A stretch of 64,000 nt of DNA from Nostoc sphaeroides (GTDB lineage Bacteria; Cyanobacteriota; Cyanobacteriia; Cyanobacteriales; Nostocaceae), in contig NZ_CP031941.1 of the NCBI RefSeq assembly GCF_003443655.1, forward strand, positions 3,346,501-3,410,500, read 5' to 3'. The position numbers and the translations under genes are program-made. Below are positions 1-8,961 of the stretch, piece after piece (within the stretch, counting starts at the first letter, position 1; the number at the start of each line of letters is the position of its first letter). Under the pieces are notes generated by a model. The model saw nothing but the letters and a program-made list of their open reading frames with translations. It had not been told where the DNA came from and did not search any database.

Positions 1-2
1 TA

Positions 3-959
3 CCTCAATTTCCCCGTGAAAAGTTGATTGTTCAGACCAAAATCAGCCCAAAGGCAGATGCGAAAGAATTCCGCGAGACATTTGAACAATCATTGCAAAA
101 TCTCCAGCTAGATTATGTTGACCTTTTAGGGTTGCATGGTATCAATCATCCTGAGTCGTTTGATGACAGCATCCGCCCTGGTGGCTGTTTGGAAGTAGCG
201 CAGCAGTTGCAAGCAGAAGGAAAAGTTAGATTTATTGGCTTTTCCACACACGGATCAACAGATATGATTGTGCAGACAATTAATACCAATCTATTTGATT
301 ACGTGAATTTGCATTGGTACTACATTAATCAATGGAATTGGGCGGCAATTGAAGCAGCTAAACGCCAGGATATGGGGGTGTTTATCATTAGCCCATCTAA
401 TAAAGGAGGTTTATTGTATGAACCTCCAGAAAAATTAGTAAATCTTTGCGCCCCGTTGAGTCCAATGGTGTTTAATGATTTGTTTTGTTTGAGTCATCAA
501 GAGGTGCATACCTTAAGTTTGGGAGCAGCAAAACCAGAAGATTTTGATGAACACCTGAAGACTTTAGAATTAGTAGATCGGGCATCAGAAATTTTGCCGC
601 CAATTTTAGCAAGGTTGGAATCAGAAGCGATCGCTACTTTGGGAGAAGATTGGGTAAAATCCTGGGAAACAAATCTACCAACCTTTAACCAAACCCCTGG
701 TGAGGTAAATATTCGGGTGATTTTGTGGCTGCGAAATTTAGCGATCGCCTACGATCTGGTAGAGTATGCCAAAATGCGTTACAACCTGCTTGGCAATGGT
801 GGCCACTGGTTCCCCGGCAACAAAGCCGATCGGCTAGATGAATTAGACTTGCGCCAATGTCTCGCCCGCAATCCCCACGCCGATAAAATCCCCCAAGTTT
901 TGGCACAAGCCCATCAGATGTTGGCAGGTGAGGCCGTCCAACGTCTATCAAAAACTTGA
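3..959 (+). CDS. Aldo/keto reductase, C-terminal part (cut by left window edge)
   Basis: The reading frame is open from base 3 (PQFPREKLIVQTKISP...) with no convincing start, so the N-terminus lies outside the window. Residues such as DYVDLLGLHGIN and KVRFIGFSTHG match the middle strands of the aldo/keto reductase TIM barrel, where the family binds NADPH and reduces carbonyl substrates. The last ~110 residues form a helical C-terminal extension without a visible cysteine cluster. The substrate cannot be inferred. The stop at 957-959 is followed by a short GGGCATGGGGCATGGGG-type repeat and the heptamer array. A second aldo/keto reductase lies at 39221-40183, but the two are clearly different proteins. 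Confidence 0.85.
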   Translation, partial: PQFPREKLIVQTKISPKADAKEFRETFEQSLQNLQLDYVDLLGLHGINHPESFDDSIRPGGCLEVAQQLQAEGKVRFIGFSTHGSTDMIVQTINTNLFDYVNLHWYYINQWNWAAIEAAKRQDMGVFIISPSNKGGLLYEPPEKLVNLCAPLSPMVFNDLFCLSHQEVHTLSLGAAKPEDFDEHLKTLELVDRASEILPPILARLESEAIATLGEDWVKSWETNLPTFNQTPGEVNIRVILWLRNLAIAYDLVEYAKMRYNLLGNGGHWFPGNKADRLDELDLRQCLARNPHADKIPQVLAQAHQMLAGEAVQRLSKT

Positions 960-1003
960 CAAATTGCATAAATAGGGCATGGGGCATGGGGTTAGGGGGG
1001 AAA

Positions 1004-1090
1004 TAACTCCAAACTCCAAACTCCTAACTCCAAACTCCTAACTCCAAACTCCTAACTCCTAACTCCTAACTCCTAACTCCTAACTCCTAA
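1004..1090. repeat. Heptameric short tandem repeat array (AACTCCT/AACTCCA)
   Basis: About twelve tandem copies of a 7-bp unit (TAACTCC and the variant AAACTCC) run up to, and include, the stop codon of the minus-strand gene that ends at 1087. This matches the short tandemly repeated repetitive (STRR) sequences known from heterocystous cyanobacteria. Confidence 0.9.
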
Positions 1091-2415
1091 TCAGATTGCG
1101 CCGTATCCGTTGATTTACTTCCCTTTGGTACGACTAGGACTTTATCAACGCGGTTACCATCCATATCCATCACTTCAATTCGCATACTTTGCCATTCAAA
1201 ATGATCTGCTGCGGCAGGAATACGGCCTAAATGGGTGATCACAAAACCACCTAAGGTTTGATAACTGCCGCTTTCCTCGGATTTCCACTCTTCCATACCG
1301 AAAAGTTCCAAAAACTCCTCTACAGGCAACATCCCATCCAAAAGCCAGGAACCATCTTCGCGTTGCACGGCTTGTGGTTGATCTTGCCCATCTGTTGAAG
1401 GAACATCACCCACGATTTCGCTCATGATGTCGTTGAGAGTGACTAATCCTTGAATCACACCATATTCATCGACTACTAACGCCATGTGAGTGATTGTTTG
1501 CTTGAACAATTCCAAAACTTTCAAACCACGGGTGCTTTCTGGCACGAATACGGGCTGTCGCAATCCCACTGTCAAATCTAGCGGTTCTCCTCGAAAACTC
1601 CGGGCTAATAAGTCAGTAACAGGCATAACACCCAGCACATTGTCAAGTCCCCCCTGACAAACTGGATATCGAGAATAGGCACTATCAACCATTTTTTGGC
1701 GATTTTCTTCGGCAGAGTCATCCAAGTCTAGCCAGACGATATCAGGGCGGGGTGTCATTAAGTAGCTGACAGGGCGATCGCCTAAACGAAAAACTCGCTC
1801 CACCATATCCTGTTCAGCTTCCTCAAAGGTTCCCGCCTCAGTACCTTGCTCGATTAAGATTTTAATTTCTTCTTCGGTAACTTGCGGCTCGGTAGAAGCT
1901 GTAATTCCCAGTAATCGCAGGATCAAATCAGTAGAAGCGCTTAAGAGAAAGACTACAGGAGAAGCGATCGCCGCCAAGGCTTCCATAGGAATCGCTACAA
2001 TCGATGCAATCCTTTCTGGGTTGTTTAATGCCAAACGCTTCGGTACCAATTCGCCAACAATCAGTGACAAATAGGTAATGATCAAAACCACTATTCCGAA
2101 AGATAGCGGTTCACTATAAGGTGCTAACAAGGGCACAAGTTTTACATAGACTGCCAGTCGGTTAGCAATTGTTGCTCCTCCAAAAGCACCAGTCAGGATA
2201 CCAATCAGGGAAATACCTACTTGGACGGTTGACAGAAAATGATTTGGAGACTCAGCAAGTTTCAATGCTGCCTTTGCCTTGGCATCTCCTTGATTGGCAA
2301 GCTGTTGTAGCCTAACTTTCCGGGCTGAGACAATCGCCATCTCAGACATAGAAAACACGCCGTTGGCAATAATTAGCACCAAAATGATTAAAATTTCAAA
2401 ATTTATGGAGGACAT
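1087..2415 (-). CDS. CNNM/CorC-HlyC family membrane protein (DUF21-CBS-CBS-CorC_HlyC)
   Basis: The 442-residue protein has the classical order of this family. Residues ~1-190 hold a hydrophobic DUF21/CNNM transmembrane domain with GVFSMSEMAIVSARK at the start. A CBS pair follows at ~210-335 (MTPRPDIVWLDL, VVDEYGVIQGLVTLNDIM), then a CorC_HlyC domain at ~355-430. Members are cytoplasmic-membrane proteins linked to Mg2+/Co2+ transport; the hemolysin name is historical. The ATG at 2413-2415 follows a plausible purine-rich stretch and MSSINFEIL leads into the first membrane helix. The neighbour mfd is divergent. The exact ion is not known. Confidence 0.9.
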   Translation of the reverse strand: MSSINFEILIILVLIIANGVFSMSEMAIVSARKVRLQQLANQGDAKAKAALKLAESPNHFLSTVQVGISLIGILTGAFGGATIANRLAVYVKLVPLLAPYSEPLSFGIVVLIITYLSLIVGELVPKRLALNNPERIASIVAIPMEALAAIASPVVFLLSASTDLILRLLGITASTEPQVTEEEIKILIEQGTEAGTFEEAEQDMVERVFRLGDRPVSYLMTPRPDIVWLDLDDSAEENRQKMVDSAYSRYPVCQGGLDNVLGVMPVTDLLARSFRGEPLDLTVGLRQPVFVPESTRGLKVLELFKQTITHMALVVDEYGVIQGLVTLNDIMSEIVGDVPSTDGQDQPQAVQREDGSWLLDGMLPVEEFLELFGMEEWKSEESGSYQTLGGFVITHLGRIPAAADHFEWQSMRIEVMDMDGNRVDKVLVVPKGSKSTDTAQSD

Positions 2416-2524
2416 GTTTAAAATTGCCGCTTATCAGAGCGAACGTAGCTCAATACCTAGTATCTAGTATTAAAGGTGCTTCTATAAATGCTTTGACTGT
2501 ACACAAAGTAATAGTTATTTTCAC

Positions 2525-2560
2525 GTTGACTGTTAACCGTCAACCGTCAACCGTTAACCT
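2525..2560. repeat. Heptamer repeat GTCAACC between divergent genes
   Basis: Tandem units of the type AACCGTC lie in the short divergent region between the CorC-like gene and mfd. The same heptamer type recurs at 37800-37850 and, as its complement, at 44845-44910. Confidence 0.75.
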
Positions 2561-2630
2561 TTTAAAATAGTTGACATAAACTGCCTGAAGATTTTCTGAT
2601 CCACAAAGACTCCCACCGCTAGTAGTACTT

Positions 2631-5600
2631 ATGTCATTTTCTTCTATTGTGCGTGCCTTAGCGCGATCGCCGCTCACCACTGAATTTATTTCTAAGCTAA
2701 ACCGACAACAAGAATTGCGGTTAAATGGCGTTCCTCGACTACCCAAGGGTTTGGTGGCTTCGGCATTGGCACAGGCTACGGGCAAGGATTTGTTTGTGGT
2801 TTGCGCCACTCTGGAAGAAGCTGGACGCGTTTATGCACAACTGGAGGCAATGGGATGGCAAACAGTACATTTTTACCCCACCTCCGAGGCTTCTCCCTAC
2901 GAACCTTTTGACCCGGAAACTGAGATGAGTTGGGGGCAAATGCAGGTATTGGCAGATTTGGTAACAGGGGATAGGGGACTGGGGACTGGGGACTGGGGAT
3001 TAGGAGGACAAGAGGGAACTATTGAAAAAGTTACTCCCTTGTCTGTTCCCAATCCCCAATTCCCAATTCCCAGTACCGGAGCGAAGCGACCTTTGGCAAT
3101 TGTGGCTACCCAAGGGGCGCTACAACCCCACTTACCACCACCAGAAGCTTTTGGGCAATTCTGTCTGACTTTGAAGCGGGGGATGGAATTAGACTTGAAT
3201 TCCTTCAGTGAGAAAATAACTATTTTGGGGTACGAACGAGTACCTTTGGTGGAAACAGAAGGACAGTGGAGCCGACGGGGCGATATTGTTGATGTGTACC
3301 CAGTTTCATCTGAGTTTCCAGTCCGCCTGGAATGGTTTGGTGATGAAATCGAGCAAATGCGGGAATTTGACCCAGCAACCCAACGTTCCGCCCTCGACAA
3401 AGTTGATCAGTTAATTCTTACCCCCACTAGCTTTGCTCCCATCGTCATGGCGGCGCTGAAGAATAGTTATGAGTTAGGAGTTATGAGTGATGAGTTAAAT
3501 TCTGAGTCAGAACTTAGCACTGAGAAGTCATCACTTTTGGAGGGTAGTCGTCGCTTTTTGGGGTTGGCTTTTGAGCAACCAGCATCTTTGCTAAACTATT
3601 TATCAGAAAATACCCTGATTGCCATTGATGAGCCTGAACAGTGTCATGCTCATAGCGATCGCTGGGTGGAAAATGCCGAGGAACAGTGGGAAATTGGGCA
3701 TGGGGAAGAATCTACTCCCCTAAGATTGCCGAAAATTCATCGGTCGTTTGATGAGTGTTTGGCTGATGTTGCCAAGTTTAAAACATTATATTTATCGGAA
3801 TTATCAGAGGAAAATGATGGGATTAATCTTGCCAGCCGTCCTGTTCCTGTCACGCCGCACCAGTTTGCTAAACTAGCTGAAACTATCCGCCAAGAACGCG
3901 ATCGCAATTTCTCAATCTGGCTACTTTCTGCTCAACCTTCGCGTTCTGTCTCACTGTTGCAAGAACATGACTGTCCGGCTCAGTTTATCCCCAATCCCCG
4001 CGACTACCAAGCGATCGATAAGCTGCAAATTAACCATACTCCCATAGCCTTAAAATATTCTGGTCTTGCGGAACTAGAAGGTTTTATCCTGCCTACTTAC
4101 CGAATAGTAATCGTCACAGATCGGGAATTTTTTGGGCAGCATTCTTTGGCGACTCCCGGCTATATCCGCAAGCGTCACAAAGCTACTTCTAAGCAAGTTG
4201 ATCCCAATAAACTCCGTCCAGGCGATTATGTGGTTCATAGAAATCATGGTGTTGGCAAATTTGTCAAGCTGGAAAGTTTGACAATTAATAATGAAACCCG
4301 TGATTATTTGGTGGTGCAGTATGCTGATGGGTTATTAAGAGTCGCAGCCGATCAAGTAGGTGCTTTATCTCGGTTCCGCGCCGCAGGTGATAAAGCGCCG
4401 GAACTCAATCGGATGACTGGGAAAGCTTGGGAAAATACCAAGAATAAAGTCCGCAAAGCGATTAAAAAATTGGCGGTGGACTTGTTGAAACTGTATGCAG
4501 CGCGATCGCAACAACAAGGTTTTAGCTTTCCAGGAGATATGCCTTGGCAGGAGGAATTAGAAGATTCTTTCCCCTACCAACCCACAACGGATCAACTCAA
4601 AGCTGTACAAGATGTAAAACGCGACATGGAAAGCGATCGCCCAATGGATCGGTTAGTTTGTGGCGATGTCGGTTTTGGCAAGACGGAAGTGGCGATTCGT
4701 GCTGTTTTTAAAGCAGTCACCGCCGGTAAACAAGTGGCACTCCTTGCGCCAACGACTATTTTAACACAGCAGCATTACCATACACTCAAAGAACGTTTTG
4801 CACCTTACCCGGTAAATGTCGGTTTGCTCAACCGTTTTCGGTCTGCTGAAGAACGCCGCGATATTCAAAAACGATTGGCAACGGGTGAATTAGATGTAGT
4901 AATTGGTACACACCAACTTTTAGGTAAAGGCGTGACATTCCGGGATTTAGGATTATTAGTAGTGGATGAAGAACAACGATTTGGGGTAAACCAAAAAGAG
5001 AAAATTAAAAGCCTGAAAACTCAGGTTGATGTGCTTACCCTCTCAGCCACTCCCATTCCCCGGACTTTGTATATGTCCTTGTCGGGAATTCGGGAAATGA
5101 GTTTGATTACCACGCCACCCCCAACTAGACGACCAATTAAAACCCATCTTTCACCGATAAATTCTGAAAGTATCCGCACCGCAATTCGTCAAGAATTAGA
5201 CAGAGGCGGACAGGTATTTTATGTAGTTCCACGAGTAGATGGCATTGAAGAGACAACAGCCAATTTACGAGAAGTTTTACCAGGAGCTAGATTTGCGATC
5301 GCTCACGGTCAAATGGATGAAAGCGAGTTAGAATCAACCATGCTCACTTTCAGCAATGGCGATGCAGATATCCTGGTTTGTACAACAATTATTGAATCTG
5401 GCTTAGATATTCCGCGAGTCAACACCATTTTAATTGAAGATGCTCACCGCTTTGGATTAGCACAGTTGTATCAATTACGCGGTCGTGTGGGACGTGCAGG
5501 TATCCAAGCTCATGCTTGGTTATTTTATCCAAAGCAACGGGCATTATCTGATGCAGCACGGCAACGATTACGAGCGATTCAGGAATTTACTCAGTTGGGT

Positions 5601-6227
5601 TCTGGATATCAACTAGCGATGCGTGACATGGAAATCAGAGGTGTAGGTAACTTGCTAGGTGCAGAACAATCCGGTCAAATGGATGCCATCGGTTTTGATT
5701 TATACATGGAAATGCTAGAAGAAGCAATTCGGGAAATCCGAGGACAAGAAATTCCGAAAGTGGAGGATACCCAAATTGACCTCAACCTGACGGCGTTTAT
5801 TCCGGCAGATTATATCACCGATTTGGATCAAAAGATGAGTGCATACCGGGCAGTGGCCACAGCTAAATCTAAATCAGAATTAAAACAGATTGCAGCCGAG
5901 TGGAGCGATCGCTATGGTAGTTTACCTGTCCCTGCAAATCAACTTTTGCGAGTCATGGAACTCAAACAGCTAGCAAAAAAACTTGGATTTAGCCGAATTA
6001 AACCAGAAAACAAGCAGCACGTTGTTTTAGAAACACCGATGGAGGAACCCGCTTGGAATTTGTTAGCGGCGAATTTACCAGACAATCTCAAGACGCGTTT
6101 TGTCTATTCTCCTGGTAAAGTGACGGTGCGCGGATTAGGAGTATTTAAAGCAGATCAACAATTGCAGAATTTGATTGATGCTTTCGGGAGAATGCAGGGT
6201 GCGATTCCAGAGGCAGCTGTTGTTTGA
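2631..6227 (+). CDS. mfd: Transcription-repair coupling factor Mfd
   Basis: This 1198-residue SF2 translocase removes RNA polymerase stalled at DNA lesions and recruits UvrA. Domains in order: a UvrB-like N-terminal region, a CarD-like RNA-polymerase interaction domain at ~525-600 ([16 protein letters not shown]), helicase lobe 1 with Walker A GDVGFGKT at ~678 and DEEQ at ~779, lobe 2 with the [10 protein letters not shown] motif, and the C-terminal TRCF domain. E. coli Mfd has 1148 residues. Part of the extra length lies in two segments, residues ~112-149 and ~279-298, that are encoded by dispersed intergenic-type repeats (see separate entries). The frame is intact through both. The ATG at 2631 gives [15 protein letters not shown], the usual cyanobacterial start. 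Confidence 0.97.
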   Translation: MSFSSIVRALARSPLTTEFISKLNRQQELRLNGVPRLPKGLVASALAQATGKDLFVVCATLEEAGRVYAQLEAMGWQTVHFYPTSEASPYEPFDPETEMSWGQMQVLADLVTGDRGLGTGDWGLGGQEGTIEKVTPLSVPNPQFPIPSTGAKRPLAIVATQGALQPHLPPPEAFGQFCLTLKRGMELDLNSFSEKITILGYERVPLVETEGQWSRRGDIVDVYPVSSEFPVRLEWFGDEIEQMREFDPATQRSALDKVDQLILTPTSFAPIVMAALKNSYELGVMSDELNSESELSTEKSSLLEGSRRFLGLAFEQPASLLNYLSENTLIAIDEPEQCHAHSDRWVENAEEQWEIGHGEESTPLRLPKIHRSFDECLADVAKFKTLYLSELSEENDGINLASRPVPVTPHQFAKLAETIRQERDRNFSIWLLSAQPSRSVSLLQEHDCPAQFIPNPRDYQAIDKLQINHTPIALKYSGLAELEGFILPTYRIVIVTDREFFGQHSLATPGYIRKRHKATSKQVDPNKLRPGDYVVHRNHGVGKFVKLESLTINNETRDYLVVQYADGLLRVAADQVGALSRFRAAGDKAPELNRMTGKAWENTKNKVRKAIKKLAVDLLKLYAARSQQQGFSFPGDMPWQEELEDSFPYQPTTDQLKAVQDVKRDMESDRPMDRLVCGDVGFGKTEVAIRAVFKAVTAGKQVALLAPTTILTQQHYHTLKERFAPYPVNVGLLNRFRSAEERRDIQKRLATGELDVVIGTHQLLGKGVTFRDLGLLVVDEEQRFGVNQKEKIKSLKTQVDVLTLSATPIPRTLYMSLSGIREMSLITTPPPTRRPIKTHLSPINSESIRTAIRQELDRGGQVFYVVPRVDGIEETTANLREVLPGARFAIAHGQMDESELESTMLTFSNGDADILVCTTIIESGLDIPRVNTILIEDAHRFGLAQLYQLRGRVGRAGIQAHAWLFYPKQRALSDAARQRLRAIQEFTQLGSGYQLAMRDMEIRGVGNLLGAEQSGQMDAIGFDLYMEMLEEAIREIRGQEIPKVEDTQIDLNLTAFIPADYITDLDQKMSAYRAVATAKSKSELKQIAAEWSDRYGSLPVPANQLLRVMELKQLAKKLGFSRIKPENKQHVVLETPMEEPAWNLLAANLPDNLKTRFVYSPGKVTVRGLGVFKADQQLQNLIDAFGRMQGAIPEAAVV
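2967..3077. repeat. Dispersed stem-loop repeat inside the mfd coding frame
   Basis: Tandem GGGGACT units are followed by GGAGGACAAG, TATTGAAAAA and TTCCCAATCCCCAAT, which are complementary to the G-rich start and could form a stem. A sister copy with the same order of blocks lies between genes at 20552-20690. In mfd it is read in frame and adds glycine/proline-rich residues (~112-149) such as [11 protein letters not shown] and PNPQFPIPS. Confidence 0.85.
3467..3525. repeat. Second repeat-like insertion inside mfd
   Basis: The stretch GAGTTAGGAGTTATGAGTGA and the following CTGAGTCAGAACTTAGCACTGAG are the complement of the intergenic TAACTCC and CTCAGCACT heptamer types. They are read in frame as [17 protein letters not shown] (residues ~279-298), a low-complexity acidic segment. 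Confidence 0.65.
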
Positions 6228-6262
6228 GTGGTAGAAAAAGATTAGTAATCAAGTGAAAATCT

Positions 6263-6487
6263 ATGTCAGAATTACTTAAAAGAATTACAGTTAATCCCAA
6301 ACAATGTGGTGGTCGTCCATGCATTCGAGGCATGAGAATTCGGGTATCAGATGTACTGGACTTGTTTGCTGCTGGACTTAGTGCAGAACAAATTTTAGAA
6401 GAAATGCCTGATCTTGAAGCCGACGATCTCAAAGCAGCACTAATATATGCTTCGCGGAAGCTTAATCATCCAGTCTTAGTAGCATGA
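6263..6487 (+). CDS. DUF433 antitoxin-like protein
   Basis: The 74-residue protein has the DUF433 signature: ITVNPKQCGGRPCIRGMRIRV, then helices with LFAAGLSAEQILEEMPDL. DUF433 proteins are small winged-helix-like proteins that commonly act as antitoxins beside PIN-like toxins. The gene overlaps the next one by 4 bp (ATGA), so translation is probably coupled. It starts 35 bp after mfd on the same strand but is unrelated to it. Toxin-antitoxin assignment is by family and context. Confidence 0.85.
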   Translation: MSELLKRITVNPKQCGGRPCIRGMRIRVSDVLDLFAAGLSAEQILEEMPDLEADDLKAALIYASRKLNHPVLVA

Positions 6488-6822
6488 CAATCTGGGTAGA
6501 TGCACATTTATCCCCTGCGATCGCAACTTGGATCAGCAACACTTTTGGTATAACAGCTTTAGCTTTACGTGATGTTGGTCTGAGAGATGCTGAAGACCTT
6601 CAGATTTTTGAGGCAGCAAAAGCTCAAGGAGTTATCTTGATAACCAAGGATAGCGACTTTGTTGACTTGGTTGTTCGTCTTGGATCACCACCACAAATTA
6701 TCTGGTTAACGTGCGGAAACACATCAAATGCTCGGTTGCAAGAGATTTTGAGTGCTACTTTGCTAGAAGCATTAGAGCTTTTGCGAACAGGTGAAGTGTT
6801 AGTCGAAATTAGCGGAGATTAG
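6484..6822 (+). CDS. DUF5615 PIN-like toxin
   Basis: The 112-residue protein begins with TIWVDAHLSPAIATWI and contains DVGLRDAEDLQIFEAAKAQGVILITKDSDFVDL. The three acidic sites (WVDAHLSP, DAEDLQIFEAA, TKDSDF) are the expected metal-binding positions of the PIN/Mut7-C-like fold, which usually cleaves RNA. It is translationally coupled to the DUF433 gene, so the pair looks like an intact type II toxin-antitoxin module. RNase activity is inferred, not shown. Confidence 0.85.
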   Translation: MTIWVDAHLSPAIATWISNTFGITALALRDVGLRDAEDLQIFEAAKAQGVILITKDSDFVDLVVRLGSPPQIIWLTCGNTSNARLQEILSATLLEALELLRTGEVLVEISGD

Positions 6823-6868
6823 CAACTGTACTGAGTTAATGTAGTTTTATTTCCTTACTCTTTTTGCT

Positions 6869-6940
6869 CGCGATCGCAGCATCTATAGCACTACCTCCAC
6901 GACGTAAAACATCGCGTCCGGCTGCTGATGCTAGTGGATT
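6869..6940 (-). pseudogene. Gamma-glutamyltranspeptidase remnant (24 codons)
   Basis: On the minus strand the bases encode NPLASAAGRDVLRRGGSAID followed by AAIA. This is the conserved N-terminal block of gamma-glutamyltransferases (typically HPLAxxAGxxILRRGGNAVDAA). Nothing else of the enzyme is present: upstream is repeat sequence and downstream an unrelated short tail. The match ends exactly in a HIP1 octamer, GCGATCGC at 6870-6877. Confidence 0.7.
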
Positions 6941-6960
6941 TTGGCTTTGTGGAAAATTGC

Positions 6961-7085
6961 TTTGTTGGGTAACGCTAAAGCTTAACCCAACAAAGTCCCG
7001 AAATGTTGGGTTTCGTTCCTCAAACGCCACTTGCTTCAAGTCGGGAAACCCGCCCAACGCAGTGGCTCCCCAACCTACACATTTC
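6961..7085. repeat. Palindromic interspersed repeat (TTTGTTGGGT...ACCCAACAAA)
   Basis: Arms TTTGTTGGGT (6961-6970) and ACCCAACAAA (6984-6993) form a perfect hairpin. A second imperfect palindromic block follows (TGTTGGGTTTCGTTCCTCAA...CCCCAACCTAC). This repeat type is common between cyanobacterial genes. From 7086 to the gene ending at 7301 nothing further is recognised. Confidence 0.7.
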
Positions 7086-7300
7086 AAGGTTTTTGGCGCT
7101 AACCCAAGCGTATTGAAATATACATGGGTTTTATCATGCCAACTTACTTATCCCAGCCATTGGATACCTAACTCAATCGCAGAAATAAAAGTTTACAAAA
7201 AGCTCTTTTAGAGGCCGCAATCAAGATTTGAAAGTTGGAACCTTGAAAGCCTTGATGAAAATAGCCCAGCTATCTGAAGAAGATTTACTTTAATTTCCAA

Positions 7301-7804
7301 TTACTGCTCTGATTCATCTAGTAATTTGCTTGGTTCACCGGGGTAGAAATCATAGTCCACAATCTCTACCAAACTGTAAGGACACTCTACCGGAAAAGTC
7401 CGCTTGGGCAAATCTGTTTCTCCAACAGCTAATTCGACACCTCTAAGGTAGGCTTTGCGAAGTGCTTCTTCAAGGTAGGGTTTGAGGCTAGGATTGTCTT
7501 CGAGCAGTTCAGCAATATCTAAGCGTTGAATACGAAGTGTTGCTAACCAACTACGGCTACGACGCCCTGACTGGTACTGCCATTTTAGTAAATGTCCAAT
7601 CAAAACACTAAGACGGTTTCGCAGTTCTTGACGTTGCTGTTTACCCAAAGATTGAATCTCCTCAATCAGATTTTGCAGATCAATCTGACTCCAGTGTTCA
7701 TTGCGAAGTAAAGTTACTTGTTCCTGTGTCCAAGCGTAAAAATCAGTTTCGTAGAGGCTTGGTGAAAGCATTGGTATCTTTGGGTTTGTTTCAGGTACAC
7801 CCAT
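7301..7804 (-). CDS. DUF29 family protein
   Basis: The 167-residue protein carries the DUF29 pattern: SLYETDFYAWTQEQVTLLR, then DLQNLIEEIQSLGKQQRQEL, then a basic helix HLLKWQYQSGRRSRSWLATL and the end region YLRGVELAVGETDLP. The family is widespread and multi-copy in cyanobacteria. It is helical and of unknown biochemical role; some members neighbour toxin-antitoxin or mobile genes. A second in-frame ATG lies 12 codons downstream (MLSPSLYETDF) and may be the true start, since the first 12 residues are unlike the family. Confidence 0.85.
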   Translation of the reverse strand: MGVPETNPKIPMLSPSLYETDFYAWTQEQVTLLRNEHWSQIDLQNLIEEIQSLGKQQRQELRNRLSVLIGHLLKWQYQSGRRSRSWLATLRIQRLDIAELLEDNPSLKPYLEEALRKAYLRGVELAVGETDLPKRTFPVECPYSLVEIVDYDFYPGEPSKLLDESEQ

Positions 7805-7874
7805 TAGGTTAGTTCAACCTCAACGTCTTTGCCTTTATTGTAGAACTGTCTCAAATACTAGTTCTGCTATTGAG

Positions 7875-7967
7875 AGCGATCGCTTGTATTTTAAAAGAGT
7901 GGCAGACTGCCGCAAAGCTTTTGAGCAGGCGGGAATTCCAACCCAGCCCTTTGAGTCTAGTTGGTAG
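7875..7967 (+). other. Possible gene-end fragment starting at a HIP1 site
   Basis: From the HIP1 octamer at 7876-7883 a frame reads SDRLYFKRVADCRKAFEQAG and ten more residues to a TAG. The composition looks protein-like but no family is recognised. It may be another gene fragment like those at 6869 and 8406, or chance. Confidence 0.25.
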
Positions 7968-7999
7968 AATTAAGGTAAATACCAACTCAACTTAAACTT

Positions 8000-8263
8000 A
8001 TGATAAAAACTATCGAAGGCATTTATCAGGATGGACAAATTCACCTCACCCAGCTACCACAAGATGTCAGCGATCGCTCTCAAGTTCTCGTCACCTTTCT
8101 AGACCCTGGTAAAATCGACCCCAGTAAATTACGCCAACTGATTGATCAGTTGGAGACAATTGCTGGAATTGGACAAGGTTTCGAGGAACTCAACGCTGGC
8201 AAAACTCGCCCCATTGGGGATTTCGTTCAAGAAATGCAGCAAAAGTATGGCATTTCAGGTTGA
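8000..8263 (+). CDS. Antitoxin-like protein with DUF104-type N-terminus
   Basis: The 87-residue protein begins MIKTIEGIYQDGQIHLTQLP, the beta-rich start typical of DUF104/AbrB-like antitoxins. It ends in a helical tail (FEELNAGKTRPIGDFVQEMQ) that would bind a toxin. The next frame, a decayed ParE/RelE toxin, overlaps its end by 17 bp, as in intact modules of this kind. With the toxin broken, this is probably an orphan antitoxin. No stable DNA-binding motif can be named. Confidence 0.65.
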   Translation: MIKTIEGIYQDGQIHLTQLPQDVSDRSQVLVTFLDPGKIDPSKLRQLIDQLETIAGIGQGFEELNAGKTRPIGDFVQEMQQKYGISG

Positions 8264-8396
8264 GATTACCCCAATCGCCGAAGCTCAGATTGAGCTTACA
8301 ATTCGAGGTACTACAGTTAATGTATTGTATGTGCGCCACAGTGGCCAAGCACCACTGACAGTAGATGACCTAGAGGAGTTAGAAGGTGGAGTTTAG
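8247..8396 (+). pseudogene. ParE/RelE-type toxin with internal deletion
   Basis: The frame starts MAFQVEITPIAEAQIEL, the usual N-terminus of cyanobacterial RelE/ParE-superfamily toxins. It then jumps directly to TVNVLYVRHSGQAPLTVDDL, the usual C-terminus. The 40-50 residues that normally lie between (helix 2 and the central beta-sheet strands) are absent, leaving 49 residues. The joined frame stays open, so a short peptide could still be made, but toxin activity is not expected. Confidence 0.7.
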
Positions 8397-8405
8397 CATT
8401 TCAAG

Positions 8406-8469
8406 GCGATCGCTATGGTACTTCAGCACTGTCTGCAAATCAACTTTTGCGAATCATGAAACTCAAACA
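8406..8469 (+). pseudogene. 64-bp fragment copied from the 3' part of mfd
   Basis: Bases 8406-8469 align without gaps to mfd 5905-5968, with about nine mismatches. The identical runs include GCGATCGCTATGGTA and CTGCAAATCAACTTTTGCG. Translated, they give DRYGTSALSANQLLRIMKLK against Mfd [20 protein letters not shown]. The left end of the match is the HIP1 octamer GCGATCGC (8406-8413). The reading then runs into a TAG at 8484-8486. Confidence 0.85.
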
Positions 8470-8521
8470 TTTTACACGAGTTTAGTAATTGTATCTTTGT
8501 TGAGTGCGATTTCCAGATGAT

Positions 8522-8953
8522 TTATAAATATTCAAAAAATACTTCAGGTACTAATCTGAATTCCCCAGATTTCAAGCGAGAAATATCTATCCATAAGGCT
8601 CTATGTTTATGAGTTTGTGATTCTGAAAAAACTAAACTTTCTAGTTGATAAAATTTGGAATCAACAAAGTCACATTGATAAAGCTGAATAATTTCATGAC
8701 CTTGCCTACCATTAAATGTAAACAGGTTCTCTATACAACCTAAATATTTAATATTCGTTAAATCTGCCTGAATTTCCTCTTGAAACTCGCGTTCTAAGGC
8801 GATGCGACTGGTTTCGCCAAATTCAACACCACCGCCTAAAGCCCGATAAAATGTTTCTTGTTTGACGGGATCGTAGCCTTCAGAAAGAAATATGCGTTGG
8901 CCATCCCGAATTAGCCCCAAGGTTATTACCCGAATTTCGCCTGCTTTATTCAT
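8522..8953 (-). CDS. NUDIX hydrolase
   Basis: The 143-residue protein has a complete NUDIX box (GVEFGETSRIALEREFQEEI, pattern Gx5Ex7REUxEExGU, with the final glycine replaced). This loop-helix binds Mg2+ and cleaves nucleoside diphosphates linked to another moiety. The N-terminal strand EIRVITLGLIRDGQRIFL and the GGGVEFGE turn fit the fold. The substrate cannot be told from sequence. It lies 8 bp downstream of the DUF3531 gene on the same strand, so the two are probably co-transcribed. Confidence 0.9.
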   Translation of the reverse strand: MNKAGEIRVITLGLIRDGQRIFLSEGYDPVKQETFYRALGGGVEFGETSRIALEREFQEEIQADLTNIKYLGCIENLFTFNGRQGHEIIQLYQCDFVDSKFYQLESLVFSESQTHKHRALWIDISRLKSGEFRLVPEVFFEYL

Positions 8954-8961
8954 TTTGGTAA

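Noticed and set aside
2897..3400. 167-codon minus-strand frame inside mfd
   Set aside because: Antisense to mfd and produced by the inserted repeat and codon bias.
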